The position numbers and the translations under genes were made by a program. This document shows, piece after piece, positions 1 through 8,724 of a stretch of 64,000 nt of DNA (position 1 is the first letter of the stretch; each line of letters begins with the position of its first letter). The stretch is taken from positions 16,947 to 80,946 of the forward strand of contig CAZPWS010000007.1 of NCBI GenBank assembly GCA_964590225.1, written 5' to 3'. This DNA comes from JAEUSG01 sp964590225 (GTDB lineage Bacteria > Fibrobacterota > OXYB2-FULL-49-7 > JAEUSG01). The notes under the pieces were generated by a model, which was given only the letters and a program-made list of their open reading frames with translations, was not told the DNA's origin and did not search any database.

Positions 1-68
1 AAAAGAAGCAAAGCGCCGCTGTTTTCCTGCTTGATGCGGTGATACTGCCTCATTAATGGTGTTGACAT
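1..68 (-). CDS. mutS: DNA mismatch repair protein MutS, N-terminal 22 codons (cut by window edge)
   Basis: The minus-strand reading frame begins at ATG 68 and runs off the window. Its visible residues (MSTPLMRQYHRIKQ, then ENSGALLLF) match the conserved MutS N-terminus, where a TPxMxQYxxIK segment precedes the mismatch-contacting domain. MutS recognises mispaired bases and starts mismatch repair. The start lies 4 bases after the scpB stop codon, so it probably ends the scpA-scpB transcript. No strong Shine-Dalgarno sequence is visible, which fits translational coupling. Only about 22 residues can be seen; the identity rests on their close fit to the family. Confidence 0.8.
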   Translation of the reverse strand, partial: MSTPLMRQYHRIKQENSGALLL

Positions 69-72
69 TTTA

Positions 73-924
73 TCAGGCCGATTCTGGTGGGAGAGCGTCG
101 TCGGCTGGAAAGCTCTCAGCCTCTTCAGCAATCCTTATTTCTTCTTTTTGGTCTGCGGTAAGGTTATCGGGATTCTCTATGGCCTGATTATCTGTGGTAT
201 CCAAAGCACGGTATTCCTGTTTTGTTTCAAGCGTCTCTGTCTTTTCTGTGTCTCTTTTGAAATCCTGAATAAGCTCCGATTTATTATTGGACGATTTTGC
301 GATTTCTTCAAATTCTTCGATTTTAGGCAGATCGGAAATTCTATTCAGGCCAAAATATTTCAGAAAATCTTTTGTTGTTCCATATACAATTGGCTTTCCT
401 GGTTTTTCTTCGGACTTGCCAAGTAATTTTACGAGACGCTTTTCGAGCAGGGTTTTAATGGAGCTGTCTGTGTTAACACTGCGGATAGCCTCAATTTCGG
501 CTTTACTTACCGGCTGCTTATATGCAATTATCGCGAGTGTTTCGAGCGCCTGCCCTGATAACCTGCGGACAGCCTTATCTTTAAAGAGGCCTCTTAAATA
601 TTTCTGATATGCAGGTATTGTACGGTACTGAAAACCGCCGGCAACTTCTGCTATTTCAAAGGGGCGGCGGTCTGCCTGCAGTTTATTATTTATTTCGCCA
701 ACAATAACCCTGAGCCGTCTGGCATCAACTGTGATTTTAAGAATATCCTTCATGCTTTGCGCATTAAGAGGTTCGTCGGAGGCGAAAAAGAGAGCTTCGA
801 CTATATTGTGCAAATTTTCTTCGATTTCCGCGCTATCAACTATATCAGTCTGCTCCGCGCTTTCTATCAAGTCTTCTTCAGATAGCTCGTTTTCAAGCGG
901 CAAAATATTTTCTTTTTCTTCCAA
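73..924 (-). CDS. scpB: Segregation and condensation protein B
   Basis: ScpB is the winged-helix kleisin-interacting subunit of the bacterial SMC condensin, which compacts and segregates the chromosome. Residues about 38-210 hold the paired winged-helix region, with typical segments such as EALFFASDEPL, GQALETLAIIAYKQPV and YGTTKDFLKYFGL. The roughly 70 C-terminal residues are acidic, low-complexity and poorly conserved. The start is a TTG with an AGGAG ribosome-binding site at 936-940, between it and the scpA stop. It sits directly downstream of scpA, the usual arrangement. At 283 aa it is longer than typical ScpB because of the acidic tail and N-terminal extension. Confidence 0.93.
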   Translation of the reverse strand: MEEKENILPLENELSEEDLIESAEQTDIVDSAEIEENLHNIVEALFFASDEPLNAQSMKDILKITVDARRLRVIVGEINNKLQADRRPFEIAEVAGGFQYRTIPAYQKYLRGLFKDKAVRRLSGQALETLAIIAYKQPVSKAEIEAIRSVNTDSSIKTLLEKRLVKLLGKSEEKPGKPIVYGTTKDFLKYFGLNRISDLPKIEEFEEIAKSSNNKSELIQDFKRDTEKTETLETKQEYRALDTTDNQAIENPDNLTADQKEEIRIAEEAESFPADDALPPESA

Positions 925-945
925 AGCGTATTGTTCTCCTATTAA

Positions 946-1686
946 TCAGAGTGACCGTTCATCATCCAATTGCTCTTTTTCACCAACCCATATTTCATCA
1001 AGATCATTTTCCTGTTTGAAAGTTATTAATTGCATACGGATAAGCTCAAGTATCGCCATAAAAGTTACTACAAGGACTATCTTTCTGCTGTCATCCTCAA
1101 ACAATTGTGAAAAAGAGACCATTTTCCGCTCCGACACAAGCGAAAGCACTTTTTCAATTCTATCGTCAATTGTTACATTGTCAGCTTCCATGTAATACTG
1201 TGGTGCCTGCTTTGCAGCCTCAACCACTCTTTTAAACGCCATAAGCAAATCGTAAATTTCGACATCGCGCTGATTTAAAAAATCGTCTGCGGAATATGTT
1301 ATTCCTTCTGCCTTTGTTCTATAATAGGCACCGAAGTTTTCTTCTTCTTTTTCCTTGAGGGTATCGGCAATCTGGCGGAATTTTTCATACTCTTCTATCT
1401 GTTTAATTAGCTTCTCCCTGTCGATAAAATCAGGATCGCTATCGAGCAGCTCCCGTTCATTTTGTGGCAGTAGTTCCCGTGCCTTTAGTCTCATAAGGAT
1501 GGCCGCCATTACAAGAAAATCACCTGCAAGGTCGAGATCCAGCTCCTGCATGGCCTGTATATAGGACATGTATTGTTCGGTAATTTTTGAAATTTCTATT
1601 TCGCGAACACTTATTTCATCCTTGCGGATCAAATAAAGCAGAAGATCAAGGGGTCCTTTGAATAATTCAAGACTTACTTCGTACAT
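946..1686 (-). CDS. scpA: Segregation and condensation protein A
   Basis: ScpA is the kleisin subunit bridging the SMC heads and binding ScpB. The N-terminus has the family hallmark FKGPLDLLLYLIRKDEI (about residues 9-25), followed by the helical DLAGDFLVMAAILMRLKARELLP segment and a C-terminal winged helix with SFSQLFEDD near residues 190-200. Length (246 aa) is normal. The ATG at 1686 is 4 bases after the preceding response-regulator stop codon, so it is probably part of the same long minus-strand transcript. No SMC gene is in the window. Confidence 0.95.
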   Translation of the reverse strand: MYEVSLELFKGPLDLLLYLIRKDEISVREIEISKITEQYMSYIQAMQELDLDLAGDFLVMAAILMRLKARELLPQNERELLDSDPDFIDREKLIKQIEEYEKFRQIADTLKEKEEENFGAYYRTKAEGITYSADDFLNQRDVEIYDLLMAFKRVVEAAKQAPQYYMEADNVTIDDRIEKVLSLVSERKMVSFSQLFEDDSRKIVLVVTFMAILELIRMQLITFKQENDLDEIWVGEKEQLDDERSL

Positions 1687-1690
1687 GTTA

Positions 1691-2425
1691 TCAAGATATA
1701 AGAATTTCCGATACGGCCTCTTTCACAGCCGCATTAAACTCCGCAAGCTGAATCGGCTTGCGGATAAATCGGTTGACAATTCTTTTCCCGGGCAAGACCT
1801 CCGCATTACCAAGATAATTAATGGGCGCATCCTTACCCTCTGTGAAAGCGCTGATTAGCAGTATCCGTGCATTAATATTTCTTTCAACGATATGATTAAC
1901 AAGATGATATCCAGACGCACCGCCCATTCTGATATCACTAATTACAAGGTGGTATGGAGAATTCTTGATTTTGGCCACCTTAAAAGCGTCTTCTGCCTCT
2001 TCGGTGCCTGCCGCTGTTTCAACCTGAGAGGCATCAATATTGATTGTCTTTAAAAAATCGATACACATCTCCCGAATAAGAGCATCATCATCTACAACAA
2101 GTACTTTGAGCTGCTGCATGGTAATTTTTGGCTGATAATTACACCTGTGGGGCAACCGTCTCTCCATTCTACTCTCAGGAACGGAGTACTGCTGTCGTTC
2201 GCCACAACGGATTGATATGTTACCGCAAATGCCGCCCTGCTCAAACGGACAGGCTTTGCAAAGCCTTTTGAATCGGCGAACATCGGTTTCAGTGTTTATA
2301 CGGTCGTTCATTTCCAACTCAAACTGGCGGACAGCAAGCCTGTCTTTAATCAGCGAAGAGATGGCGTCGGGGAAAGAACCACCGTCATAATTACTACCGT
2401 CAAATTTGTCTTCCATATGGCGCAT
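1691..2425 (-). CDS. Response regulator with Cys-rich N-terminal region
   Basis: The C-terminal half (about residues 105-240) is a CheY-like receiver domain: acidic cluster D112-D114, phosphoacceptor Asp in VISDIRM (D164), Ser192 in LISAF and Lys223 in IRKPI. The N-terminal 100 residues carry five cysteines (C56, C59, C67, C74, C95; CxxC-x7-C-x6-C spacing) that could bind zinc or an Fe-S cluster. There is no DNA-binding output domain, so this is an atypical regulator with its sensory or adaptor part in front of the receiver. No histidine kinase gene is nearby. A second in-frame ATG lies at 2416, and neither start has a clear ribosome-binding site. Confidence 0.8.
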   Translation of the reverse strand: MRHMEDKFDGSNYDGGSFPDAISSLIKDRLAVRQFELEMNDRINTETDVRRFKRLCKACPFEQGGICGNISIRCGERQQYSVPESRMERRLPHRCNYQPKITMQQLKVLVVDDDALIREMCIDFLKTINIDASQVETAAGTEEAEDAFKVAKIKNSPYHLVISDIRMGGASGYHLVNHIVERNINARILLISAFTEGKDAPINYLGNAEVLPGKRIVNRFIRKPIQLAEFNAAVKEAVSEILIS

Positions 2426-2448
2426 TAGAGTATAGTATATCTTGTCCG

Positions 2449-3210
2449 TTATTGCAAATTAAGACCGTTAAATTGGGCGGGGGCAACCTCCATAACTTTA
2501 TCAAACATAAGTTTTGCTGCCCGCTTTATCTCCCACTCCGCATGGCTGTCTAAACGGAGCTCGAGCACATTTCGCAGAGAAAGGGTATTTATGGCAAGGA
2601 AGGTTCCCGTTGCAAAATCGAGTGTAAGTTTCCTTCTTGCACTTTGGCGGGACATTTTTACGGTCTCTCCCAAAGAGTTAACATGCGTCCGCTCTTTTCT
2701 TCCTTTGTACTCAAGAAGGCATCGCTTTACCTCCGCTTCATCTTCCTGATACCATTTTGTTACTATCATTTCGTCGTCGATGTCATGATAGGCATCATAA
2801 ATAAACTTTGTATCGGAACGGTCCATCCAGCGGCCAGACTGCTGAAGAAACGAGGCCATCCTGTGTCTGTCAAGCTGTGTAATTGCCGATTTTGATATTC
2901 CGTCAATCTCAAATATCCATGTCATAAATTCTGATGGAACTGTGTGAGGTTTTGGTTTTTTTATAATCAGATTTTTTGTGAGTTTTACATCTCCTTCAGG
3001 CGTTGGTTCCGAATCGTAACACTTTCTGGCCAGATACCCTGGCAGCCTCTCCGGGTGAATATGGTTCACATGCTTCCCTTTTAGTGCGTTCATAATATTT
3101 TCTTCAGAATCAAAAAGAAATGTAGCGCCCCTAAGATTTACTGAAATCTCTGCGTTGTTAAAAAGATTTACCCTCAGGTGTTTCCATCTGTCAAAATTTG
3201 GAAGTTCCAT
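2449..3210 (-). CDS. thyX: FAD-dependent thymidylate synthase ThyX
   Basis: ThyX makes dTMP from dUMP using methylene-tetrahydrofolate, FAD and NADPH. The diagnostic RHRx7S motif is present: R115-H116-R117, then S125 (RHRMASFLQQS). A second conserved part of the active site is the NTLSLRNVLELRLDSHAEWEIK region near residues 210-233. Length is 253 aa, within the family range. The ATG at 3210 has an AAAGGAAA ribosome-binding site. It lies 25 bases after the transglycosylase gene in the same direction. No thyA is visible in the window, so this may be the main dTMP synthase. Confidence 0.95.
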   Translation of the reverse strand: MELPNFDRWKHLRVNLFNNAEISVNLRGATFLFDSEENIMNALKGKHVNHIHPERLPGYLARKCYDSEPTPEGDVKLTKNLIIKKPKPHTVPSEFMTWIFEIDGISKSAITQLDRHRMASFLQQSGRWMDRSDTKFIYDAYHDIDDEMIVTKWYQEDEAEVKRCLLEYKGRKERTHVNSLGETVKMSRQSARRKLTLDFATGTFLAINTLSLRNVLELRLDSHAEWEIKRAAKLMFDKVMEVAPAQFNGLNLQ

Positions 3211-3235
3211 TTATGTTTCCTTTTTCTAAATAATT

Positions 3236-5101
3236 TCATTTTATTTGATGTTGAGCAATCACAGGTATAAATATCTGTTGTGGACGGACAGCATTCCAGT
3301 TTTTTATTCTGGTATTGGCTTTCATTATTAACCAGAAAGGGATGTCGTTATCGAGGCAGTAACTCCAAATCTGACCGCCACTTGTAATATTGAGGGTATC
3401 GGTACCAGTAATTTTATAGTTGTTGAAAAAGTCTTCCTCAATGCCCATATGATGTGAAAGCCGCTCTATGGAAAAAAGATCAACAGCTGCCTTTTTTATT
3501 GGCAATATGATTTTCTGACCAATCCGCATTCCTCTTTGCTTAAGAGATGGATTGGCTGCAATTATAGCTATATATGAAATTCCTGCCCACCCGGCATAAT
3601 GGTGAATGGTCTCGTCAATTTGCGCCAATATTTCAAACCGGGAATCCCCCTTTTTTTCTATTTGAAAATTATATAAAGCCGTATCAAACTGACATAAAGG
3701 ACAAGGCTGTTCCACATAAGCGCCATCGCGCACAAGGGCAAGTGCAGTCATATACCAGAGATGGAGTGAGTCAATCATATTTCCACTCTTTGTTGCAGTG
3801 GTTAACACGGCAGGTAAAGGTTTGGAAGCAAGTAAGTATGGAGGGATACTAACTGCCACCGCCGCAATCTTAGGTGGTTGCTCTTTAGGAACCTCTGTTT
3901 TGACAGGTACGGATTTAGCTTCCTTGTTTATAATCTGTTTTTCCGCCTCTTCAGCAGCCTCTGTGGTATCTGCTTCCGCAACAACCAACAACTCATCAGC
4001 AATCTCTTCCGAAGGCAACTTTACCCTGTGCCCTTTTGGTATGGCCAGATTATTTTTATAAGCTACTGGCCTAATATCCCTGTTATGTTCCTTAAACACT
4101 TGAATCGGAATGTTAAACATTTTGGCTATTTCCGATGCTCTTGTAGCTTTCGGAAGAGTCACCTCTTTCCATTTAAAAGTTGGATAGAGGTTAATATCCC
4201 CATAATGTTCTTTGTAGTTGGAGGCACAGTTATAGGCTGCTACAAAAGAGACATAAAAATTCTTTGAAGCGAATTTGAATGATTTTCTCTGGTAATCATT
4301 TACTATTACGCCAATATCAGTTGTGCCGTGAAGAGCAACAGCATCTGCCATTGATTTTGCACCATGATTATATGCAGTTATTGCAAGCGGCCACGAATTA
4401 AGTTTACGATAGTTTCTTGTGAGAAGCTTTGCGGCGGCATGAGTTGCTTTTATTGGATCGAGCCTTTCGTCAACTATTTGTCCTACACTCATATATTCTT
4501 TGCCGGTTCCACGCATAAACTGCCATATTCCGGCCGCACCTACCTTTGAATAGGCAGTATAATCGAAGGATGACTCAACATGCGGCAGGTAGGCCAAAGC
4601 TTCCGGTAAATTATGCGCCTTGAACACCTCTTTAATGTATTCAAGATAGCGTCCTGATCTTTTTATTCCTTCTACAAACCGCTCCTTAATTCCCTGCTGA
4701 AACCTTACCCTTTCAGCAGCGCCAAGAATTTCGTCTGGCGAAAGGGGGCGTACCCAGGAGCTTGCCATCTTTTGCATTTCTTCATCCCAAAGTGCGGTAG
4801 GGGTTTGCGCCATAGTTTTCAATCTATTGACGGCTTGCTCAATATAACTGTCAATCAATTTTTTCCGGTTACTTGTAAACTGACGCCCAACTTCAACCGT
4901 ATAATAGATAACACGCAATGAATCAGCATCATGTATCATCCCTTTATCGGATGAAATATCCCGATATACCTTTTCCCAGAATAAAACATTTTCTTTAAGA
5001 TTATCCGGAACATAGAGTATTTCATCGCACGGATTAACGGTAGCAACGACAATTTGCACTATAAATGATAATAGTACGACAAAAAATTTCGTTTTACTCA
5101 T
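3236..5101 (-). CDS. MltD-like membrane-associated lytic murein transglycosylase with LysM-like repeats
   Basis: This is a predicted periplasmic enzyme that cleaves peptidoglycan glycan strands to 1,6-anhydro products. Residues 1-20 form a Sec signal peptide. The SLT catalytic domain (about 160-300) has the catalytic Glu176 in PHVESSF, followed by GAAGIWQFM and AYNHG. LysM-like carbohydrate-binding segments follow: one near 330-375 (SEIAKMFNIP ... IPKGHRVKLP), and two weaker ones in the C-terminal third ending in GQKIILP and PQQIFIP. The start codon overlaps the previous gene's stop (ATGA at 5098-5101), showing translational coupling. Cys25 is not in a good lipobox, so I do not call it a lipoprotein. 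Confidence 0.88.
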   Translation of the reverse strand: MSKTKFFVVLLSFIVQIVVATVNPCDEILYVPDNLKENVLFWEKVYRDISSDKGMIHDADSLRVIYYTVEVGRQFTSNRKKLIDSYIEQAVNRLKTMAQTPTALWDEEMQKMASSWVRPLSPDEILGAAERVRFQQGIKERFVEGIKRSGRYLEYIKEVFKAHNLPEALAYLPHVESSFDYTAYSKVGAAGIWQFMRGTGKEYMSVGQIVDERLDPIKATHAAAKLLTRNYRKLNSWPLAITAYNHGAKSMADAVALHGTTDIGVIVNDYQRKSFKFASKNFYVSFVAAYNCASNYKEHYGDINLYPTFKWKEVTLPKATRASEIAKMFNIPIQVFKEHNRDIRPVAYKNNLAIPKGHRVKLPSEEIADELLVVAEADTTEAAEEAEKQIINKEAKSVPVKTEVPKEQPPKIAAVAVSIPPYLLASKPLPAVLTTATKSGNMIDSLHLWYMTALALVRDGAYVEQPCPLCQFDTALYNFQIEKKGDSRFEILAQIDETIHHYAGWAGISYIAIIAANPSLKQRGMRIGQKIILPIKKAAVDLFSIERLSHHMGIEEDFFNNYKITGTDTLNITSGGQIWSYCLDNDIPFWLIMKANTRIKNWNAVRPQQIFIPVIAQHQIK

Positions 5102-5370
5102 TTAGAGGATTTTTCTCCCTCATCATCCTCAAGGGAGTCGCCATAGAGTTCTGTTAATTCCTCGCTACCCTTAACATACTCCTTCCATTCTTTAAATACT
5201 GTGTCGTTGTCAACGCAATGATTGCATGGTATTATCATATTATCTTCGGTAATTCCTGTATAGCCCCTATCGAAACATTTGTTACATTTTTTCTTTTTAC
5301 GATGCCGCAGAACCATTTCTTTAGCTTTACCGAGATGGATGTCGGGAAGCCGTTTAATTTCTTTTTTCAT
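5098..5370 (-). CDS. Small protein with paired CxxC zinc-ribbon motif
   Basis: This is a 90-aa basic protein of unknown function. Two CxxC pairs (C29/C32 in CNKC and C49/C52 in CNHC) are separated by 16 residues with a GYTG turn, resembling a single zinc ribbon or a DnaJ-type Cys-rich finger. The N-terminus is very Lys/Arg-rich and the C-terminus acidic. The frame is open further upstream, but I chose ATG 5370 because it forms an ATGA overlap with the rsmE stop codon. Its own stop overlaps the transglycosylase start in the same way, so the three genes are likely translated together. Confidence 0.7.
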   Translation of the reverse strand: MKKEIKRLPDIHLGKAKEMVLRHRKKKKCNKCFDRGYTGITEDNMIIPCNHCVDNDTVFKEWKEYVKGSEELTELYGDSLEDDEGEKSSK

Positions 5371-6104
5371 TTGTGATACGCCCTTATTGTAAGTGTCTGA
5401 ACCGCAGCAGCCATTGCGGCCGTTTCTGTTCTTAATCTGGTGGGTCCCAAAGTACAAACCGACAACCCCTTCTCCTTTGCAAGCTCAATTTCCTGCACCG
5501 AAAAGCCACCTTCTGGCCCCACTAGTAAAAGAATAGATGCCGCGGTGGCAATTTGTGTCCTGTTGTGCGAATTGTTTTCGTACTTTTCAGTTTTTTCGAA
5601 GATGGCGCTATAACCGTATTTCACAGTTTCGTCCAACACACTGTTAAACGACCTCTCTTCTTCAAGTTCGGTAATAAACGACCTCTTGCTCTGTTTAGTC
5701 GCGGTTTTAAGTTTTTCTAATAGTCTTTTCTTTTCGTTACTTGAGATTGGCGGATGCACACCATTTTTCGTTGACATAGGAATTATTGATTTTATAGGAA
5801 GCTGAGCACATTGCTCAACCACCTTCTCTAAAACAGTTCTTTTGTTGTATCCAATTGCTATGGATAATACTGGTGTTGCTTCAACATCTGAAGGTATAGA
5901 ATCTTTTACAGAAACGCTGACCATACCGTCGATAATTTTGTCAATTTGACATAAAAAAAGAGAGCCTGTTCCGTTGGTAACTACAATATGGTCCCCCTTT
6001 GAAAGCCGGAGAACCTTAACAATATGAAACGACTCTTCCTGATCTAAGGTAGCCTGTCCGTCTAAAAATTTGCTGCTGAAAAAGTAGTTTTCGTTGAATA
6101 ACAT
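5367..6104 (-). CDS. rsmE: 16S rRNA (uracil1498-N3)-methyltransferase
   Basis: RsmE methylates N3 of U1498 in 16S rRNA using S-adenosylmethionine. The SPOUT-class trefoil-knot motifs are clear in the C-terminal third: LLLVGPEGGFS (near 195-205) and LGPTRLRTETAA (near 218-230). The N-terminal PUA-like domain holds the usual HIVKVLRLSKGD segment (about 27-38). At 245 aa it is a normal length. It follows batE by 20 bases and overlaps the zinc-ribbon protein gene by 4. The ATG at 6104 has no good ribosome-binding site; the nearest AGGA is too far upstream. Confidence 0.94.
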   Translation of the reverse strand: MLFNENYFFSSKFLDGQATLDQEESFHIVKVLRLSKGDHIVVTNGTGSLFLCQIDKIIDGMVSVSVKDSIPSDVEATPVLSIAIGYNKRTVLEKVVEQCAQLPIKSIIPMSTKNGVHPPISSNEKKRLLEKLKTATKQSKRSFITELEEERSFNSVLDETVKYGYSAIFEKTEKYENNSHNRTQIATAASILLLVGPEGGFSVQEIELAKEKGLSVCTLGPTRLRTETAAMAAAVQTLTIRAYHK

Positions 6105-6124
6105 CAGTTGCTAAAAATCCTTTT

Positions 6125-6892
6125 TTATCTGACTTCAATAATTCCAAGATCGTCTAGGGCAATCCAGCCCGCCATGCCGTTTTCAAGTGTTGCAAAAGCG
6201 TAAGAAGAGACCTTGCGCTCTATTGAAAACTTTGCTCCTTCATGGACGGTGAACAGGATTTCGCTTCCACCGGGCTCATTAACAACATTTACCTGCGCCG
6301 ACATTACAATAGCGTTCTCTTTTGTATCTCTCATATGCCTCTTTACCAGAAACGAAGGCAAAATAAGAGCGAGCATGACCACTACAATAATGGCACAATT
6401 TTTAAGAGTATGTGAATATTTAGGGTCGGCCAAATAACGGAGAATTATGAATATTGATAACAACCAGACAAGCAGTATAATTATTGCTGCCTCCGTTTTT
6501 AGAGAAAACAGTTCGCGGACAAAAATTATGGCCTTAAAAAAGATTGAGTGCTCTGTGGGGACAATTTTATCCTTGGTTAACTGTCGCAGATATTGAATGT
6601 TTGCGGAAGCATCGCGGTCAGATGGGTTGAGATACAGTGCTTTTTCGTAATTAAGCATTGCCTCACCAATTTTTTTTTGTCTGAATTTTACATTACCGAT
6701 ATTGTAATAAACCCTGCTATCATGACAACCTGATTCCAGAATTTTGGTGAATAAAACCGAAGCGGAATCATAGTTACCAGCCTCATATTGTCTTGTAGCA
6801 AGTACAAAGAGCTCTTCCTCCATTTCCCCAGCGTAAGAAAGAGAAACAATAACACTCAGAATAGATATAAGAGCTGTAAGCGTCGCTTTCAT
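6125..6892 (-). CDS. batE: BatE-like TPR and SH3 membrane protein
   Basis: Residues 1-22 form a signal peptide. Two to three TPR units follow (about 28-110, including YYNIGNVKFRQKKIGEAMLNYEKAL), then two membrane helices (about 137-155 and 167-185) and a C-terminal bacterial SH3 domain (about 195-253). This TPR-TM-SH3 order is typical of BatE in the Bacteroides aerotolerance (bat) operon, thought to act in envelope stress tolerance. ATG 6892 is preferred over the GTG at 6898 because it has GGGAG six bases upstream and forms an ATGA overlap with the batD stop. The gene's role here is inferred from the family. Confidence 0.8.
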   Translation of the reverse strand: MKATLTALISILSVIVSLSYAGEMEEELFVLATRQYEAGNYDSASVLFTKILESGCHDSRVYYNIGNVKFRQKKIGEAMLNYEKALYLNPSDRDASANIQYLRQLTKDKIVPTEHSIFFKAIIFVRELFSLKTEAAIIILLVWLLSIFIILRYLADPKYSHTLKNCAIIVVVMLALILPSFLVKRHMRDTKENAIVMSAQVNVVNEPGGSEILFTVHEGAKFSIERKVSSYAFATLENGMAGWIALDDLGIIEVR

Positions 6893-8724
6893 TGCCACTC
6901 CCGCAATAGCCGTTCAACAAGAATTTTAGCTTTTTTGAGACGATCCTCTTTTTCATCGGTAGAAACATCTACCATTGTAAACCGATGGAAATCACACTGT
7001 TCAAGAAAAGATTGTATTTCAGTTACAAGCGAAGGATTTTTGAATGTCTTTGATTTTATTGCGTTCATTATTTCCTCGGTTGTCATGCTTCCGCTTGGAA
7101 GGTTTATCTTGTCAGCTATAAAGCCGGCTATTGCTTTATGAACTGCATCGTCAAACGCTCTGGATTTTTTTAACAGTAAATTTTGTGCGTCCTTAAGAGT
7201 CTTTTCTGCCACCCTTTTTGCCCGCCTGTTCCGCGCGTATTCAATATCTGTTAGTACTTTTATAGACTGCTTTTTGTAGAAAAGAAATGCAATTGTAAAC
7301 GCAAGGGGAGAGGCGAGCAATAAAACAAACAGTATTGATTTATCAAATCTATCTGTCTCATCGCGAAGGTTTCTTGATTCGGTTTTGATATATCTGATGT
7401 CATTTCCAAGAATACGGATATCCGATTTTGAAATATACGATGCATTGCGCCCTGAGCCGACTCCCTCCCCCTTAGCTACACTGATATTTATGGAGGTAGA
7501 AATGCTGTCATATTGTTTCTTTTCGGGATCGAAGAAATATAAGATTATCGGACCTATCTCCTGCTTTCCTTCTACCTGAGGAATCATTACAAAGCGAAAT
7601 GTTTTTGAAGCCATGACGCTGCCATTTCTCACTTCTGCACTGCTATTTACTTCAGGGTCAAACACTTCAAACCGCTCTCTCTTTCTGATTACTACACTAC
7701 TTATGCTTTTTTCGTTTCCCTTGCCCGTAACCGATACTTTTAAATTAAGCGCCTCGCCAGCTTTAAGTTCGGTTTTATCAACAGTAGCAGAAAGCTTAAA
7801 CTGGCCAACCGCACCGCCAAAATCTTTGGGTTTGCCATTCTGAGGCAGCGACAGTACAGTAAGGTTTACCGAAGGGGAGTACTTGGATTTTTCCTTTGTA
7901 GTAGTTGACTCAAAGAACGACCCAAAAAAAGGATCGTTAAAGGGATCTGCTCCCCTTCTCTGTTGTCTTCGTTCTACAACCGAATATTTCAGTTCAATTG
8001 ATGGAACAGTAACAGCACCCTCCATAATTGGAAAAACAGCATAATTTTGAGAAAATTCCTGGTACTGCACACCATTTATGTCAACCCTTTTTTCTTTCCA
8101 TTTTTCTGTTCCAAGCGGCTTAACCCAGAAATTCTTAGAAAGTATCTTTTCTATTTCGGGCTGATTTATTCCACCGATAGGCGCATCAGCCCGCTTTCTT
8201 ATGGTTGCTGTTAGCGCGGTCTGCTCATTTACAAAGAGAGTTGTATTGGCAAATTTCAAGAAAAGGTTGATTTCACCGCTACCCTGTCCACTTTCGGAGC
8301 TTATCTTGTGTACCCTAATATCCGTTGCCCCTATTCTCCTCTTAAAGTCCATATATTCGAAGTTAAATCCTGGCAATTTGAGATCACCCGATCTAAGTGG
8401 GCGAAAAGAAAATTCAAATGATGTTGTAGTGATGTTGGATCTGGTCATTCTGCCATTTATAACTGATATATTTTGCGAAGTTGATTGTCTGCTGTTTTTG
8501 TTTAATAACTTGAAATCTGAACTTTCATCAACTGTGGGAAAAGGCAGTTTTTCCTTAAGATTTTCGCCGGAAACCTGTATTGTAATCGTTATATCCTCAT
8601 CCTGATCAATTTCACGCCTATCAACCATTGCCTGAAAATCGAGATTTATTGCGTGTATTTCAAGAGATATTACCGCAAATAATAAAAGCGACACATAATA
8701 AGGAATTGTTTTGGTTCTTTTCAT
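6889..8724 (-). CDS. batD: BatD-like aerotolerance protein
   Basis: A 611-aa membrane protein with an N-terminal signal segment (about 7-24), a long Ig-like beta-sandwich ectodomain and one membrane helix near 465-485, followed by a cytoplasmic tail. The N-terminus after the signal (DFQAMVDRREIDQDEDITITIQVSG) matches the oxygen-tolerance/BatD family. BatD partners with the VWA proteins BatA/BatB and the MoxR ATPase; none of these is in the window, so here batD-batE is a detached pair. It overlaps the DUF4321 gene upstream (ATGA at 8721-8724) and batE downstream, so the three are co-translated. Confidence 0.83.
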   Translation of the reverse strand: MKRTKTIPYYVSLLLFAVISLEIHAINLDFQAMVDRREIDQDEDITITIQVSGENLKEKLPFPTVDESSDFKLLNKNSRQSTSQNISVINGRMTRSNITTTSFEFSFRPLRSGDLKLPGFNFEYMDFKRRIGATDIRVHKISSESGQGSGEINLFLKFANTTLFVNEQTALTATIRKRADAPIGGINQPEIEKILSKNFWVKPLGTEKWKEKRVDINGVQYQEFSQNYAVFPIMEGAVTVPSIELKYSVVERRQQRRGADPFNDPFFGSFFESTTTKEKSKYSPSVNLTVLSLPQNGKPKDFGGAVGQFKLSATVDKTELKAGEALNLKVSVTGKGNEKSISSVVIRKRERFEVFDPEVNSSAEVRNGSVMASKTFRFVMIPQVEGKQEIGPIILYFFDPEKKQYDSISTSINISVAKGEGVGSGRNASYISKSDIRILGNDIRYIKTESRNLRDETDRFDKSILFVLLLASPLAFTIAFLFYKKQSIKVLTDIEYARNRRAKRVAEKTLKDAQNLLLKKSRAFDDAVHKAIAGFIADKINLPSGSMTTEEIMNAIKSKTFKNPSLVTEIQSFLEQCDFHRFTMVDVSTDEKEDRLKKAKILVERLLREWQ

